Assembly (NCBI GenBank): GCA_016795425.1
Contig: JAEUHG010000033.1
Span: forward strand, 1 to 64,000
Reading direction: 5' to 3'
Origin: Verrucomicrobiales bacterium
Lineage (GTDB): Bacteria > Verrucomicrobiota > Verrucomicrobiia > Limisphaerales > CAIMTB01
DNA: 64,000 nt
The notes beneath the pieces were generated by a model. The model ran no database searches. It saw only the letters and a list, made by a program, of their open reading frames with translations, and was not told the origin of the DNA. The translations under genes and the position numbers were made by a program. This document shows, piece by piece, positions 28,106-36,881 of the stretch. Position 1 is the stretch's first letter; every line of letters starts with the position of its first letter.

Positions 28106-30992
28106 GAGGGGCGCTTTCTGGTTTCGGGGCCGCCCGGTTCTGCTGGTGTTCCTTGCACTTGTTTGGGCCGCCCCATACGAGTTCCCAGCCATCTCGGCCG
28201 AACCGCCTCCCAGCTTCCTGCGCCGCCTCCGGGCGTCCATCGCCGTGGCCCAACCGGAACAAACACCGGCCTTGGACCTGGCCCTTGAAGAAAACCTCCA
28301 GCCGGCCCGCTGGAATCCTGGTGATCGCTGGACCCTTCCCGTCGGACCGACTCGCGATGCGGTCCTGTGCGTGGCCGACGTGCGATTCCTGGCGGGCGGC
28401 GGGGTGGCGGTCCGCGGACATCTGGAGGGCCACCCGGCGTCGGTGGTCCATTGGGTATTCGTCGGCGATCGGGCTGCCGGCGTGGCCAAGAGCTGGCCGG
28501 GGACCGACTGCGTGTACCTGCCGGGGATGGCGGGTCGTGCCACGTTGCGCGGGGTCTCCAGCATCGGGGCGCCTCGCTGCGGCAACGAGGACCACCCGCC
28601 GTCGCGCCGCCTCGCACCGATGGCGGCGCCCTCGACGGTCGAACCGCGCGGGGCCTTGGCGACCAACATGGTCGACCTCGGTTTTTTCTACACCCCGAAG
28701 GCCGAGGAAGCGGCGGGCGGACCCACCGGTATGCGTGCCTTGTTGGAACTCGCGTTGCTCGAGGCCAATGACGCGTTCGAAAGGAGCGGCGCACGGGTCC
28801 GATTGCAGGCCGTTTGCCACCAATTGATCCAATACACGGAGTCCGGAACCCTGGCCGTCGACCTCGATCGATTTGGCCGGACGGGCGACGGCTGGATGGA
28901 CGAAGTGCATGCGTTTCGAGACCTTCACGGTGCGGACCTGTGTTGCCTGGTGACGGAGTTCGAGAACAGCAATCAGTACGCGGGCATGGCCAACCAGTTG
29001 TACGACACCACGGTGAGTTCCTTGTCCCGCGGATTCACGGCGTGCCTGCGGCCGTATCTCATCGGCAATTACACCTTGCCGCACGAAATCGGACATCTCA
29101 TGGGCTGCAACCATGATCGGGAGAATGCCGGCAGCCAGGGCCTGGATGCCTGGTCCTACGGAACCCGCATCACCGTGGATGGCGAGGTCTATCGCACGGT
29201 CATGGCCTATCGGCCCGGCCTGCAGTTTCCTCACTTCTCGAATCCCCGGGTCAATTTTCGCGGCGTGCCAACCGGTTTTGCCAATGGCGCCGGTATCGCC
29301 GACAACGTTCGCACGCTCAACAGCACCGCGGGCATGATCGCCAATGTTCGCAGACCCGCCGCGCGTGTCGGTTTCGCGGAAGGCCGTATTGAGGCGTCAG
29401 AATCCGCCGGTGCGGTTCGGTTGGCATGGCTGAGGACCGGTTCCGCCGGACCCACCCAGGTCACGGTGCGAACACGAGCGGAATCCGCGCAGGAAAGCAT
29501 CGATTTTCAGCCGGTGAACCAGCGGATCGCGGTGTCCCAACCGACGGCCGACGGAGTGATCGAAGTGCCGCTGATCAACAACGCCGTGGCCGATGGGGTG
29601 CGCCGCTTCGTGGTGGAGTTGGTCGACCCCGCCGCCGGTCTCACTCTTGGACCGATTCCGGTCGTGTCGGTGACCATCACCGACGACGAGACCGATCCGG
29701 CAACCCTGCTCGATACCGGTTTTCAAACCCGACCCGGTGCCGACTATCTGGCCACCGCCGTCGCCGCCACCCCGGATGGCGCGGTGCTGGCCGGAGGTGG
29801 ATTCGCCACCTTCAATGGCGAGTCGCATCCCAGACTGGTGCGGATTCGTCCCGACGGTTCCGCGGATTCCGGCTTTCAGGCCGAGGTCAAGTACCGGGTG
29901 AACGCCATCGCCCCATTGGACGACGGACGGATCGTCATCGGAGGCGAGTTCAACACCGTCAATGGCGTCCGATGCAACCACCTGGCCGTGCTGAAATCCG
30001 ATGGCACACCGGACCCCACCTTCGACTTCGAGAATGGTCCGGACCTGCCCGTCGAAGCCATCGCGGTCCTGCCCGACGGCTCGTTCTACATTGGCGGCGC
30101 GTTCACCAATGTCTTGGGCCGTCCCGTCCAAGGCCTCGCCCGCATCACCAAGACGGGTGCCTTCGACGCTGGGTTCGAGTCCACGGCGGGACCCGACGGT
30201 CCCATCAAGACCGTCGCCGTCGATGTTCTGGGGCGGGTGACCCTGGGTGGGGCGTTCCGCCGGTTTGGCGGTTTTGTGCGTGGCGGCATCGTCCGACTGA
30301 AGGACAACGGGGTCATCGATGACGCTTTCGGAGGAGGGCAGGGAGCCGACGGCAACGTGCAGGCCGTTGCCACCGACGCCCAGGGGCGTCCGTGGGTGGG
30401 TGGTGATTTCAAGGTGTTTCACGGCGAGCCCGCCGGTGGTTTGGTTCGGTTGAACGACAACGGTCAGCGGGATCCGAACTTCCGCTTCGGTGCCGGCGCC
30501 GATGCGGCGGTCACCGCAGTGGCGTTCGCACGTGACGGCAAGGTGTGGATTGCCGGGCGATTCACCGAGATCGATGGATCGAGGCGTCGGCACGTCGCGC
30601 GGCTCCACCCGGATGGATCCCTGGATACCACGTTTGATCCGGGGTCGGGGCCGGACAACTGGGTGCTGGCGCTCAGTCCACGTGTCGACGGTGGGGTGGT
30701 GATCGGGGGGTTGTTTTCCTCGGTCAACGGCGCGCGTCGAGGCGCGGTCGCGGCCTATCTCGGCGCGTTGCCCGAGGCCCCGCGGTTCGTGTCGGCGACG
30801 GCGAGTGCGGGCCGGCTGGATTGGACGGCGGACGTCGCGCCTGGTCAGGCGTATGGGGTGGAAGCGTCGGACATGATTTCCCCGTGGCTCACAGTGGAGA
30901 CGTTTCGCGCCACCGGCACACGCGTGACGCGCACGTGGCAGTTGCCGGGCGCCCCCGCCGCGTTCCTTAGATTACGTCGCGTTCTGGAATAG
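28086..30992 (+). CDS. Secreted reprolysin-like metalloprotease with Calx-beta and delta-60 repeats
   Basis: About 968 residues from the ATG at 28086, the start that gives a signal peptide (basic RPRRGAFWFRGR, then VLLVFLALVWAAP, to about residue 38). The metzincin zinc site HEIGHLMGCNHD begins near residue 332, with a Met-turn candidate in YRTVMAYRPG. A Calx-beta-like segment (about 420-535, ending VSVTITDDETDP) and a series of delta-60-type repeats (GGxFxxxNGxxxxxLARLxxDGxxDxxF pattern, about 540-890) follow, with a C-terminal tail. It should act outside the cell on proteins, with the repeats as binding scaffold. The start lies inside the end of the kinase gene, so the two may share transcription. 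Confidence 0.9.
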   Translation: MWHDRPRRGAFWFRGRPVLLVFLALVWAAPYEFPAISAEPPPSFLRRLRASIAVAQPEQTPALDLALEENLQPARWNPGDRWTLPVGPTRDAVLCVADVRFLAGGGVAVRGHLEGHPASVVHWVFVGDRAAGVAKSWPGTDCVYLPGMAGRATLRGVSSIGAPRCGNEDHPPSRRLAPMAAPSTVEPRGALATNMVDLGFFYTPKAEEAAGGPTGMRALLELALLEANDAFERSGARVRLQAVCHQLIQYTESGTLAVDLDRFGRTGDGWMDEVHAFRDLHGADLCCLVTEFENSNQYAGMANQLYDTTVSSLSRGFTACLRPYLIGNYTLPHEIGHLMGCNHDRENAGSQGLDAWSYGTRITVDGEVYRTVMAYRPGLQFPHFSNPRVNFRGVPTGFANGAGIADNVRTLNSTAGMIANVRRPAARVGFAEGRIEASESAGAVRLAWLRTGSAGPTQVTVRTRAESAQESIDFQPVNQRIAVSQPTADGVIEVPLINNAVADGVRRFVVELVDPAAGLTLGPIPVVSVTITDDETDPATLLDTGFQTRPGADYLATAVAATPDGAVLAGGGFATFNGESHPRLVRIRPDGSADSGFQAEVKYRVNAIAPLDDGRIVIGGEFNTVNGVRCNHLAVLKSDGTPDPTFDFENGPDLPVEAIAVLPDGSFYIGGAFTNVLGRPVQGLARITKTGAFDAGFESTAGPDGPIKTVAVDVLGRVTLGGAFRRFGGFVRGGIVRLKDNGVIDDAFGGGQGADGNVQAVATDAQGRPWVGGDFKVFHGEPAGGLVRLNDNGQRDPNFRFGAGADAAVTAVAFARDGKVWIAGRFTEIDGSRRRHVARLHPDGSLDTTFDPGSGPDNWVLALSPRVDGGVVIGGLFSSVNGARRGAVAAYLGALPEAPRFVSATASAGRLDWTADVAPGQAYGVEASDMISPWLTVETFRATGTRVTRTWQLPGAPAAFLRLRRVLE

Positions 30993-31120
30993 CGCCGCTT
31001 CACCCTGGGGCGATTCCGGCGCGCTCTTCCTTGGTGCGAGGCCGGGTAGGGCGCCGACCCGCTCACCACCACTCGGCGAGCCTGCATCCGGGCAAGGTCC
31101 TGTAAGACGAGGACATCGCC

Positions 31121-31213
31121 ATGGACATCCTTTTGGGAGTCGCACCACAACAGTTACCGCTCGCGGCGAAAGGCGGCGTGCGGCTAGCTTCGGCGCAGCA
31201 CCTATCGTTATGA
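31121..31213 (+). CDS. Possible 30-residue leader ORF coupled to the oxidoreductase gene
   Basis: An ATG at 31121 has a GAGGA site eight bases upstream. The frame encodes 30 residues (MDILLGVAPQQLPLAAKGG onward) and its TGA overlaps the ATG of the next gene (ATGA). The oxidoreductase start itself has no clear ribosome site, so translation of this short frame could load ribosomes onto it. No homolog is recognised; it may equally be a chance frame. Confidence 0.35.
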   Translation: MDILLGVAPQQLPLAAKGGVRLASAQHLSL

Positions 31214-32370
31214 GTGAAGTCCGCCTCGGCATCATTGGCGTCGGTAACATTGGTCGACATCACGCGAATTATCTCCTGGATGGAAAAGTGAAGCGGGCCA
31301 GGCTGACCGGCCTTTGCTCCGTCATCCCGCAGGAATTGGAACCCTACAAGAATCGCGGACCGAAGCTGTTCGGTGACGCCGATGCGATGCTGAAGTCGGG
31401 AGAGGTCGATGCCGTCGTGATCGCCACGCCGCACTATCAGCATGTGACCATCGGCATCGCGGCTTTGGAGGCCGGACTCCATATCATGGTGGAGAAGCCG
31501 ATCGCGGCGCACAAAGCCGACGCGGAACGGCTGATTGCCGCGGCGCAGTCCCGACCCGACCAAGTGTTCGCCGCGATGTTCCAGCTCCGCGTGGAACCTC
31601 GCTATCTTAAGCTCCGGCAGTTGCTCAACAGCGGAGATCTCGGTCGAATCATGCGGGTCACCTGGATCAACACCGACTGGTTCCGAACCGATGCCTACTA
31701 CGCAAGCAGCGGCTGGCGGGCGACTTGGAAAGGGGAGGGCGGCGGCGTCCTGATCAATCAATGCCTGCATAACCTCGACACCCTCCAATGGCTCATGGGA
31801 ATGCCCCAGAGTGTCCGCGGCTTCTGCCATCTTGGTCGCTACCGGAATATAGAGGTCGAGGACACGGTGACGGCCTACATGGAATGGGCGGGCGGCGCGA
31901 CCGGCACCTTTCTCTCCACCACGGGAGAGGCGCCGGGCACCAATCGCCTCGAATTGGCCGGCACCCGTGGACGCGTGGTGCTGGAGAACGACCGCCTGAC
32001 TTTCGACCGCAATGAGGTCGATGCCGAGGAATTCAATCGCACCACCAAGAGCGGATTTGCCCGGCCCGACACCTGGCGCATCGAGATCCCGTTTGGCAAT
32101 GCGGTTCTGCCCCATGCCACGCTGATTCAGAGCTGGGTGGATGCGATTCTCGACCACACGCCACCCTTGGTCGCGGGCGCGGAGGGTATGCAGTCCATCG
32201 AGCTGGCCAACGCGATGTTGTACTCGTCGTTGGTTGGAGAAACCATCCGGTTCCCGCTCGATGGCGCCGCCTACGAAGCACGGCTGAATCAGCTGATTGC
32301 CGAGTCGCGCTTTGAAAAGAAGGTGGTGAAAACTGGCGCCGACGATTTCGAGAAATCGTTTCGCCGTTGA
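31210..32370 (+). CDS. Gfo/Idh/MocA-family NAD(P)-dependent oxidoreductase
   Basis: 386 residues. The Rossmann loop GVGNIGRHH lies near residues 10-18 and the family motif EKP near 95-97, followed by the C-terminal alpha/beta domain with GGGVLINQCLHNLDTLQW (His in the usual catalytic place). Members oxidise or reduce sugars, inositols or their derivatives; the substrate is unknown. The LysR-type gene starts 11 bases downstream, which suggests co-regulation. Three members of this family occur in the window and are not close copies. Confidence 0.9.
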   Translation: MSEVRLGIIGVGNIGRHHANYLLDGKVKRARLTGLCSVIPQELEPYKNRGPKLFGDADAMLKSGEVDAVVIATPHYQHVTIGIAALEAGLHIMVEKPIAAHKADAERLIAAAQSRPDQVFAAMFQLRVEPRYLKLRQLLNSGDLGRIMRVTWINTDWFRTDAYYASSGWRATWKGEGGGVLINQCLHNLDTLQWLMGMPQSVRGFCHLGRYRNIEVEDTVTAYMEWAGGATGTFLSTTGEAPGTNRLELAGTRGRVVLENDRLTFDRNEVDAEEFNRTTKSGFARPDTWRIEIPFGNAVLPHATLIQSWVDAILDHTPPLVAGAEGMQSIELANAMLYSSLVGETIRFPLDGAAYEARLNQLIAESRFEKKVVKTGADDFEKSFRR

Positions 32371-32381
32371 GCGGCCGGGTC

Positions 32382-33344
32382 ATGCTCAACATCCATCATC
32401 TGGAATTGTTCTATTACGTCGCGCGCCATGGCGGCATTGCGCAGGCGGTGCGGCGCATGCCCTACGGCATCCAGCAGCCGGCGATCAGCGCCCAGATCCT
32501 CGCGCTCGAGGATCATCTGGGGCAAACGCTCTTCCGGCGGCGACCATTCGAACTTACCGCGGCCGGCCGGGAGTTGTTTGAGTTTGCCGAACCATTCTTC
32601 GGGCGACTCGAGGAGGTGGAAAGTCGCCTGCTGGGCGGTCCGACGCAGCGCCTTCGGTTCGGTGCCTCGCAGGTCGTGCTCCGCGACCACTTGCCGGGGA
32701 TTCTGCGGGAATTGCGGCGGCGCGTTCCCAAGGTCGCACTCGTCCTCAAGGCGGGCTACCAGCAGGAACTGGAGCAGATGCTCGTTGCCGGCGAAATTGA
32801 CCTCGCTGTCACCGTCATCGATCGCACCGTTGCTGCCGGCCTTAAATCCGAAATCCTCATTGAACTGCCACTCGTGCTTTGGGTCCCTCACGCCACCACG
32901 GCGCGTAACGTCGAGGAAATCCTGGGCGCGGATCGCATTTCCCAGCCGCTGGTGGCGTTGCGGTCCGAAGAAGCGGTGGTCCGCCTTTTCAACCAGGAAT
33001 TGGCCCGTCGAGGCGTCGTCTGGCCGATCGCCATCGAGGCCGGAACCCTGGATCTGGTCGCAACCTACGCGGCCGAAGGTCTTGGCGTGGGGCTCGGTGT
33101 CGAGGCTCCTGGCAGTCTCGAAATGACCGGCGTGCGGAGCCTGCGTCTCGATGGATTTCCAACCCTTCCTGTCGGTCTGCTGTGGGGGCGTCGCCTTTCC
33201 CCGGTGGCTCAGCAGCTCGCGGAATTGTTGCGGGACGCGGCACGAGTATTGTCCAAGACACCGGAAGCCACCCCGGCGGCCGCGCCGGCCAGGCGTCCCA
33301 CCCCATCAGCCAGGAAAGGACGCGATCCCACGGCACCGTCTTGA
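32382..33344 (+). CDS. LysR-type transcriptional regulator
   Basis: 320 residues from the ATG at 32382; a TTG at 32367 is in frame but would overlap the previous stop. Residues 1-60 form the winged helix (HHLELFYYVARHGGIAQAVRRM, then QPAISAQILALEDHLGQTLF), followed by a linker helix and a periplasmic-binding-protein-like effector domain. The C-terminal 30 residues are rich in Ala, Pro and Arg. It is read in the same direction as the oxidoreductase, not divergently as is usual for LysR proteins, so its target is not obvious. Confidence 0.9.
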   Translation: MLNIHHLELFYYVARHGGIAQAVRRMPYGIQQPAISAQILALEDHLGQTLFRRRPFELTAAGRELFEFAEPFFGRLEEVESRLLGGPTQRLRFGASQVVLRDHLPGILRELRRRVPKVALVLKAGYQQELEQMLVAGEIDLAVTVIDRTVAAGLKSEILIELPLVLWVPHATTARNVEEILGADRISQPLVALRSEEAVVRLFNQELARRGVVWPIAIEAGTLDLVATYAAEGLGVGLGVEAPGSLEMTGVRSLRLDGFPTLPVGLLWGRRLSPVAQQLAELLRDAARVLSKTPEATPAAAPARRPTPSARKGRDPTAPS

Positions 33345-33432
33345 CAGGGGAGGTCGTGGAATGTCGGGATCCTGCCGAATGCCACGGCGATCTGCGGACT
33401 GACTGGCGATCCCTGGCAATGCCACAACGTCC

Positions 33433-34116
33433 ATGAATTCACGCGGCGGTCTGATCACGCTCATCGTCTTGCTCGGCGTTCTCTTGGCATGGGTGATCCT
33501 GCGCCCATCGCCCACGCCGGCTCCCGAATCCATTCCCGGCACCGGTACCGCGGTTTCCCCGACTGCCGAGTCGGTACCGAAGCTATCCCTGGACCTCCCG
33601 AAGGAGCCTCATCCCAGAGGGGCGGCACGAACCGAGAATGACGCCGTGGAACCGGAGCCGACGAGTCCACCGCTGGAAGCCACGCTGGAGTTCGTCGAAG
33701 AGCGGGAAGCCCTGCACCGGCAATTGGCCTCGGCCAATGACCCGATTTTCGCTGATGTCACCCGACTCATGAACGCCGCGAATCTGACCAAGCCCTCGCA
33801 GCTCGCGGCCGCCTGGGTGCTGGCGCAGCGTTGGGGAGTTTTCATCCGCGGGGAAGGTGCCGATCTGTCGAAGGTCGAGGATCCCAAAATGCGCGAGGAA
33901 CTCGTGGAGGCGCGCCGGCGCATTCTCATCGATGAGTCCGCCAATGATCTCCGCAGGGTCGCCGGGGAGGCGGTGGATGTGAAGTTGCTGGCGGCGATCG
34001 AGGAGATCGGGCGCCGACATGCGCCTGCCAAGATCGCCATGCCGAGAATTGTGTCGCCGAAGAGTTCGAGGCCGCCGCGTCCCAATCTCCCGCCCGAGAC
34101 GCACGAGGAGCCCTAG
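33433..34116 (+). CDS. Membrane-anchored protein of unknown function
   Basis: 227 residues. One N-terminal membrane segment (ITLIVLLGVLLAWVIL, about 8-23) is followed by a Pro/Thr/Ser-rich linker (25-80) and a charged, mainly helical region (85-205), ending in a proline-rich tail. No family is recognised. The layout suits a protein anchored in the inner membrane with its body outside the cytosol. It sits between the LysR gene and the isomerase-like gene on the same strand. Confidence 0.65.
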   Translation: MNSRGGLITLIVLLGVLLAWVILRPSPTPAPESIPGTGTAVSPTAESVPKLSLDLPKEPHPRGAARTENDAVEPEPTSPPLEATLEFVEEREALHRQLASANDPIFADVTRLMNAANLTKPSQLAAAWVLAQRWGVFIRGEGADLSKVEDPKMREELVEARRRILIDESANDLRRVAGEAVDVKLLAAIEEIGRRHAPAKIAMPRIVSPKSSRPPRPNLPPETHEEP

Positions 34117-34167
34117 CCGGGGTTTCCTGGCATTGCGCGCGACGCGATCCGTCGGTTAGCTAGGCCC

Positions 34168-35061
34168 ATGATTCTTACCGGTATTGGAGACGAAGCCGGC
34201 GCCGGGTTGTCCTCCCAGATCGCCGCCGTGCGGGAGTTGGGCTGGAACCGCCTCGAGATGCGGGGGGTGCAGGTGCCCGGCTTTGACAAGGCCAATTTCC
34301 ATGACATTCCCGAGGCGGCGTTCGATCGGGCCTTGGCGGAAATGCGTGAACAAGGCGTTTCGGTCTACTGCTTCGGCTCGACGATCATGAATTGGGCCAA
34401 GACCGTGGAGACGCCCTGGGAGGTGACGCTCGAGGAGGTGAAACGCTGCATTCCGCGCATGCAACGGGCCGGATCCCGCTTCGTTCGCATCATGAGCTTC
34501 AAACCCAGCGATGACGCGTTCTCCATTCCCAAAGTGGTGTTCGACCGCGTTCGCGAGGTCACCCAGAGATTCGTCGATGCCGGACTGACCCCCGTGCACG
34601 AGAACTGCATGAACTTCGGCGGCATGAGCTGGCAGCACGCTCTGGAATTGCTTGAGAAGTGTCCCGGACTCAAATGGGTCTTCGACACCGCCAATCCCGT
34701 GTTCAATCCCGATCGTGCGAAGCCACGCCCTTGGCCGAAGCAGGATCCCTGGGAGTTTTGGGTCAACGTTCGTGATCACGTTTCCCATATCCACGTCAAG
34801 GACGCCACTTGGGTGACGGCCAAGAATGATGCCGACTACCACTGGCCGGGAGAGGGTTCGGGCAGGGTCCGGGAGATCCTTGCGGACGCCTTCCGTCGCG
34901 GTTACTCCGCGGGTATCTCCATCGAACCGCACATGGTCGTCGTGTTCCATGACACCACTTCGAAGGTTTCCAACGACGACGCGACGCGCGCCAATTTCAT
35001 CGAGTACGGTCGCCGTCTGGAACAGTTGATCGCCGAGGTCTCGCCCAAGGGGCCTGCGTAA
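34168..35061 (+). CDS. Sugar phosphate isomerase/epimerase-like TIM barrel
   Basis: 297 residues starting MILTGIGDEAGAGLSSQIAAV. The xylose-isomerase-like barrel pattern is visible: ELGWNRLEMRGV early, VHENCMNFGG in the middle, KWVFDTANPVFN, and ISHVHVKD-like HIHVKDATW, supplying the Glu, Asp and His metal ligands of this superfamily. Members act on sugars, inositols or hydroxypyruvate, often with Gfo/Idh/MocA oxidoreductases, and one is nearby. The exact reaction is unknown. Confidence 0.85.
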   Translation: MILTGIGDEAGAGLSSQIAAVRELGWNRLEMRGVQVPGFDKANFHDIPEAAFDRALAEMREQGVSVYCFGSTIMNWAKTVETPWEVTLEEVKRCIPRMQRAGSRFVRIMSFKPSDDAFSIPKVVFDRVREVTQRFVDAGLTPVHENCMNFGGMSWQHALELLEKCPGLKWVFDTANPVFNPDRAKPRPWPKQDPWEFWVNVRDHVSHIHVKDATWVTAKNDADYHWPGEGSGRVREILADAFRRGYSAGISIEPHMVVVFHDTTSKVSNDDATRANFIEYGRRLEQLIAEVSPKGPA

Positions 35062-35130
35062 CCCTTCCCGCGTTCGTCCCCGCGGCGTCGCTGGCATTGC
35101 CTGTGGCGGCCAATTGATCATGCTCGGCGC

Positions 35131-35877
35131 ATGTCCGACCGCGTCTTGTTGGAGGTCTGCATCGATTCCGTTGAATCGGCCCTCGCCGCCCAGGCGGGTG
35201 GCGCCGATCGGGTTGAACTCTGCTCCGCTTTGTTCGAGGGCGGACTCACCCCCAGCGCGGGACTTCTCGAAATTGTCCGTGACCGGGTGAAGATTGCCGT
35301 GGCGGCGATGATCCGGCCGCGAGGCGGGGATTTCTGCTACTCCGCCGAGGAATTTGCGGTGATGGAATGCGACCTGGTGATGGCCAAGGAACTGGGGGCG
35401 GATGTGGTCGTGCTGGGTCTGCTGAATCCGGATGGCACCGTGGATGCCGAACGCACCGCGCGCCTCATCGAAATCGCCCGCCCCCTCCCCGTGACTTTTC
35501 ATCGCGCCTTCGACATGGCCAGCGACCCCTTCGAGGCGCTGGAAACTCTCATCGATCTCGGTGTCGAACGGTTGCTGACCTCGGGCCAGGAAAAATCTGC
35601 GGTCGAGGGCATGGATCTCATCGCCGAGTTGGTACAGAAGGCGGGCGACCGGATCATCATCATGCCGGGAGGCGGCGTGACGGAACGCAATCTCCAGAAG
35701 ATCCTCAAGGTCACTCGAGCCCGGGAAATCCACGGATCCGCCAGCGGCACCAAGGAGAGCCGGATGACCTTCCGCAATCCCCGCGTGTTTATGGGCGGCC
35801 AGGTCGGGCCGCCGGAGTATTCCATCAAGGTCGCCAAGGAGGATCGGGTCCGTACCTTTCGTTCCCTGGCAGGGTAG
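35131..35877 (+). CDS. cutC: CutC-family TIM-barrel protein
   Basis: 248 residues. CutC signatures are clear: LLEVCIDSVESALAAQAGGADRVELC at the N-terminus (shown here as one run of family-conserved features), MIRPRGGDFCYS, VTFHRAFDM and IIIMPGGGVTERN. CutC has been linked to copper tolerance, but the biochemical role is not settled and no copper gene is nearby. It starts 69 bases after the isomerase-like gene on the same strand and precedes the ABC exporter by 71 bases. Confidence 0.93.
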   Translation: MSDRVLLEVCIDSVESALAAQAGGADRVELCSALFEGGLTPSAGLLEIVRDRVKIAVAAMIRPRGGDFCYSAEEFAVMECDLVMAKELGADVVVLGLLNPDGTVDAERTARLIEIARPLPVTFHRAFDMASDPFEALETLIDLGVERLLTSGQEKSAVEGMDLIAELVQKAGDRIIIMPGGGVTERNLQKILKVTRAREIHGSASGTKESRMTFRNPRVFMGGQVGPPEYSIKVAKEDRVRTFRSLAG

Positions 35878-35904
35878 GGGCCGGCCCCGGAGGTGCCCCT
35901 TTCG
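35876..35904 (+). terminator. Weak terminator-like hairpin after cutC
   Basis: A 6-bp stem (AGGGGC and GCCCCT) with a GC-rich loop is followed by TTTCGT. The T-run is short, so it may only reduce read-through into the ABC genes. Confidence 0.3.
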
Positions 35905-35948
35905 TGTCATGGCCCTCCTGACCCACGCCTTCCATCCTCCGCGCGACG

Positions 35949-36881
35949 ATGACAATGGACGCCCTTTCCGAAGGCCCCACGCCGTCGCCACGTGAGAACC
36001 CAGCGGTCCTGCGCACCCAGGGTTTGCGTCGGTCTTTCGGACGGGTGCGCGCCGTCGAGGATCTCAACCTGACGGTCCCCGCGGGCGGGGTTTATGGCTT
36101 CCTCGGAATGAATGGCGCCGGCAAAACCACCACCATCCGCATGCTGATGGGGATCCTGAAGCCGGACGCCGGCCACATCGAGATGCTCGGCGAGTCCACG
36201 CCGCGCACTTCCATCCGGCAAAAACAGTGCATCGGTTACGTCTCACAGGAGCAGAATTTCTATCCGTGGATGACCGCCATCGATCTCGGTCGGTTCGTCG
36301 GTGCGCTCTATCCGACCTGGGATGCCGCCGAGTTTCAGCGGCTTCTGCGTGTGCTCGACGTGCCGGACGATCGACGGGTGTCGCAGCTCTCCGGGGGCAC
36401 GAAGGTGAAATTGGCGCTCGCGCTCGCGCTCGCGCCCCGGCCGGCGCTGCTCCTGCTCGATGAACCAACCGCAGGCTTGGATCCCGTGGCGCGCCGCGAG
36501 TTCTCGGACGCCATCCGCCAACAGGCGCGGCACCAGGGACGCACCACGTTCTTCTCGTCTCATCTCATTGATGAGGTCGAGCGCGTCGCGGATCGGATCG
36601 GCATCATTCACCACGGACGCCTCCTCTTCGAAGGCGACTTGTCGTCCTTGCGGTCGGAGGTGCGGCTCCTGCGCCGTCCCGGGGAGGCCGGAACCCCGTG
36701 GGTGCTTCCACCGGGCCTGACGCTTCTCCGCCAATGGACCGAAGGCGACGAGACGCGCGGGGTCGCGCGTGGGGCGCCGGACTCGTGGAGTGCTTCGGTG
36801 CCGGCAGTCGGGAACAGCGAGGAAATCCCGTTGGAAGAGATATTCCTGGCAATGGTCGGGATCAGCCCATCGGACATGTGA
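35949..36881 (+). CDS. ABC exporter ATP-binding protein
   Basis: 310 residues. Walker A reads GMNGAGKTTT (Met in the usual Pro place), the Q-loop is in YVSQEQNFYPWM, the signature is LSGGTKVKLALA, Walker B is LLLLDEPTAGLDP and the switch His is in SSHLIDE. After the ATPase core there is a ~70-residue C-terminal extension. The layout is that of CcmA/DrrA-type exporters. The stop overlaps the GTG of the first permease, which in turn overlaps the second, so the three proteins are probably made together and form one transporter. Confidence 0.92.
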   Translation: MTMDALSEGPTPSPRENPAVLRTQGLRRSFGRVRAVEDLNLTVPAGGVYGFLGMNGAGKTTTIRMLMGILKPDAGHIEMLGESTPRTSIRQKQCIGYVSQEQNFYPWMTAIDLGRFVGALYPTWDAAEFQRLLRVLDVPDDRRVSQLSGGTKVKLALALALAPRPALLLLDEPTAGLDPVARREFSDAIRQQARHQGRTTFFSSHLIDEVERVADRIGIIHHGRLLFEGDLSSLRSEVRLLRRPGEAGTPWVLPPGLTLLRQWTEGDETRGVARGAPDSWSASVPAVGNSEEIPLEEIFLAMVGISPSDM

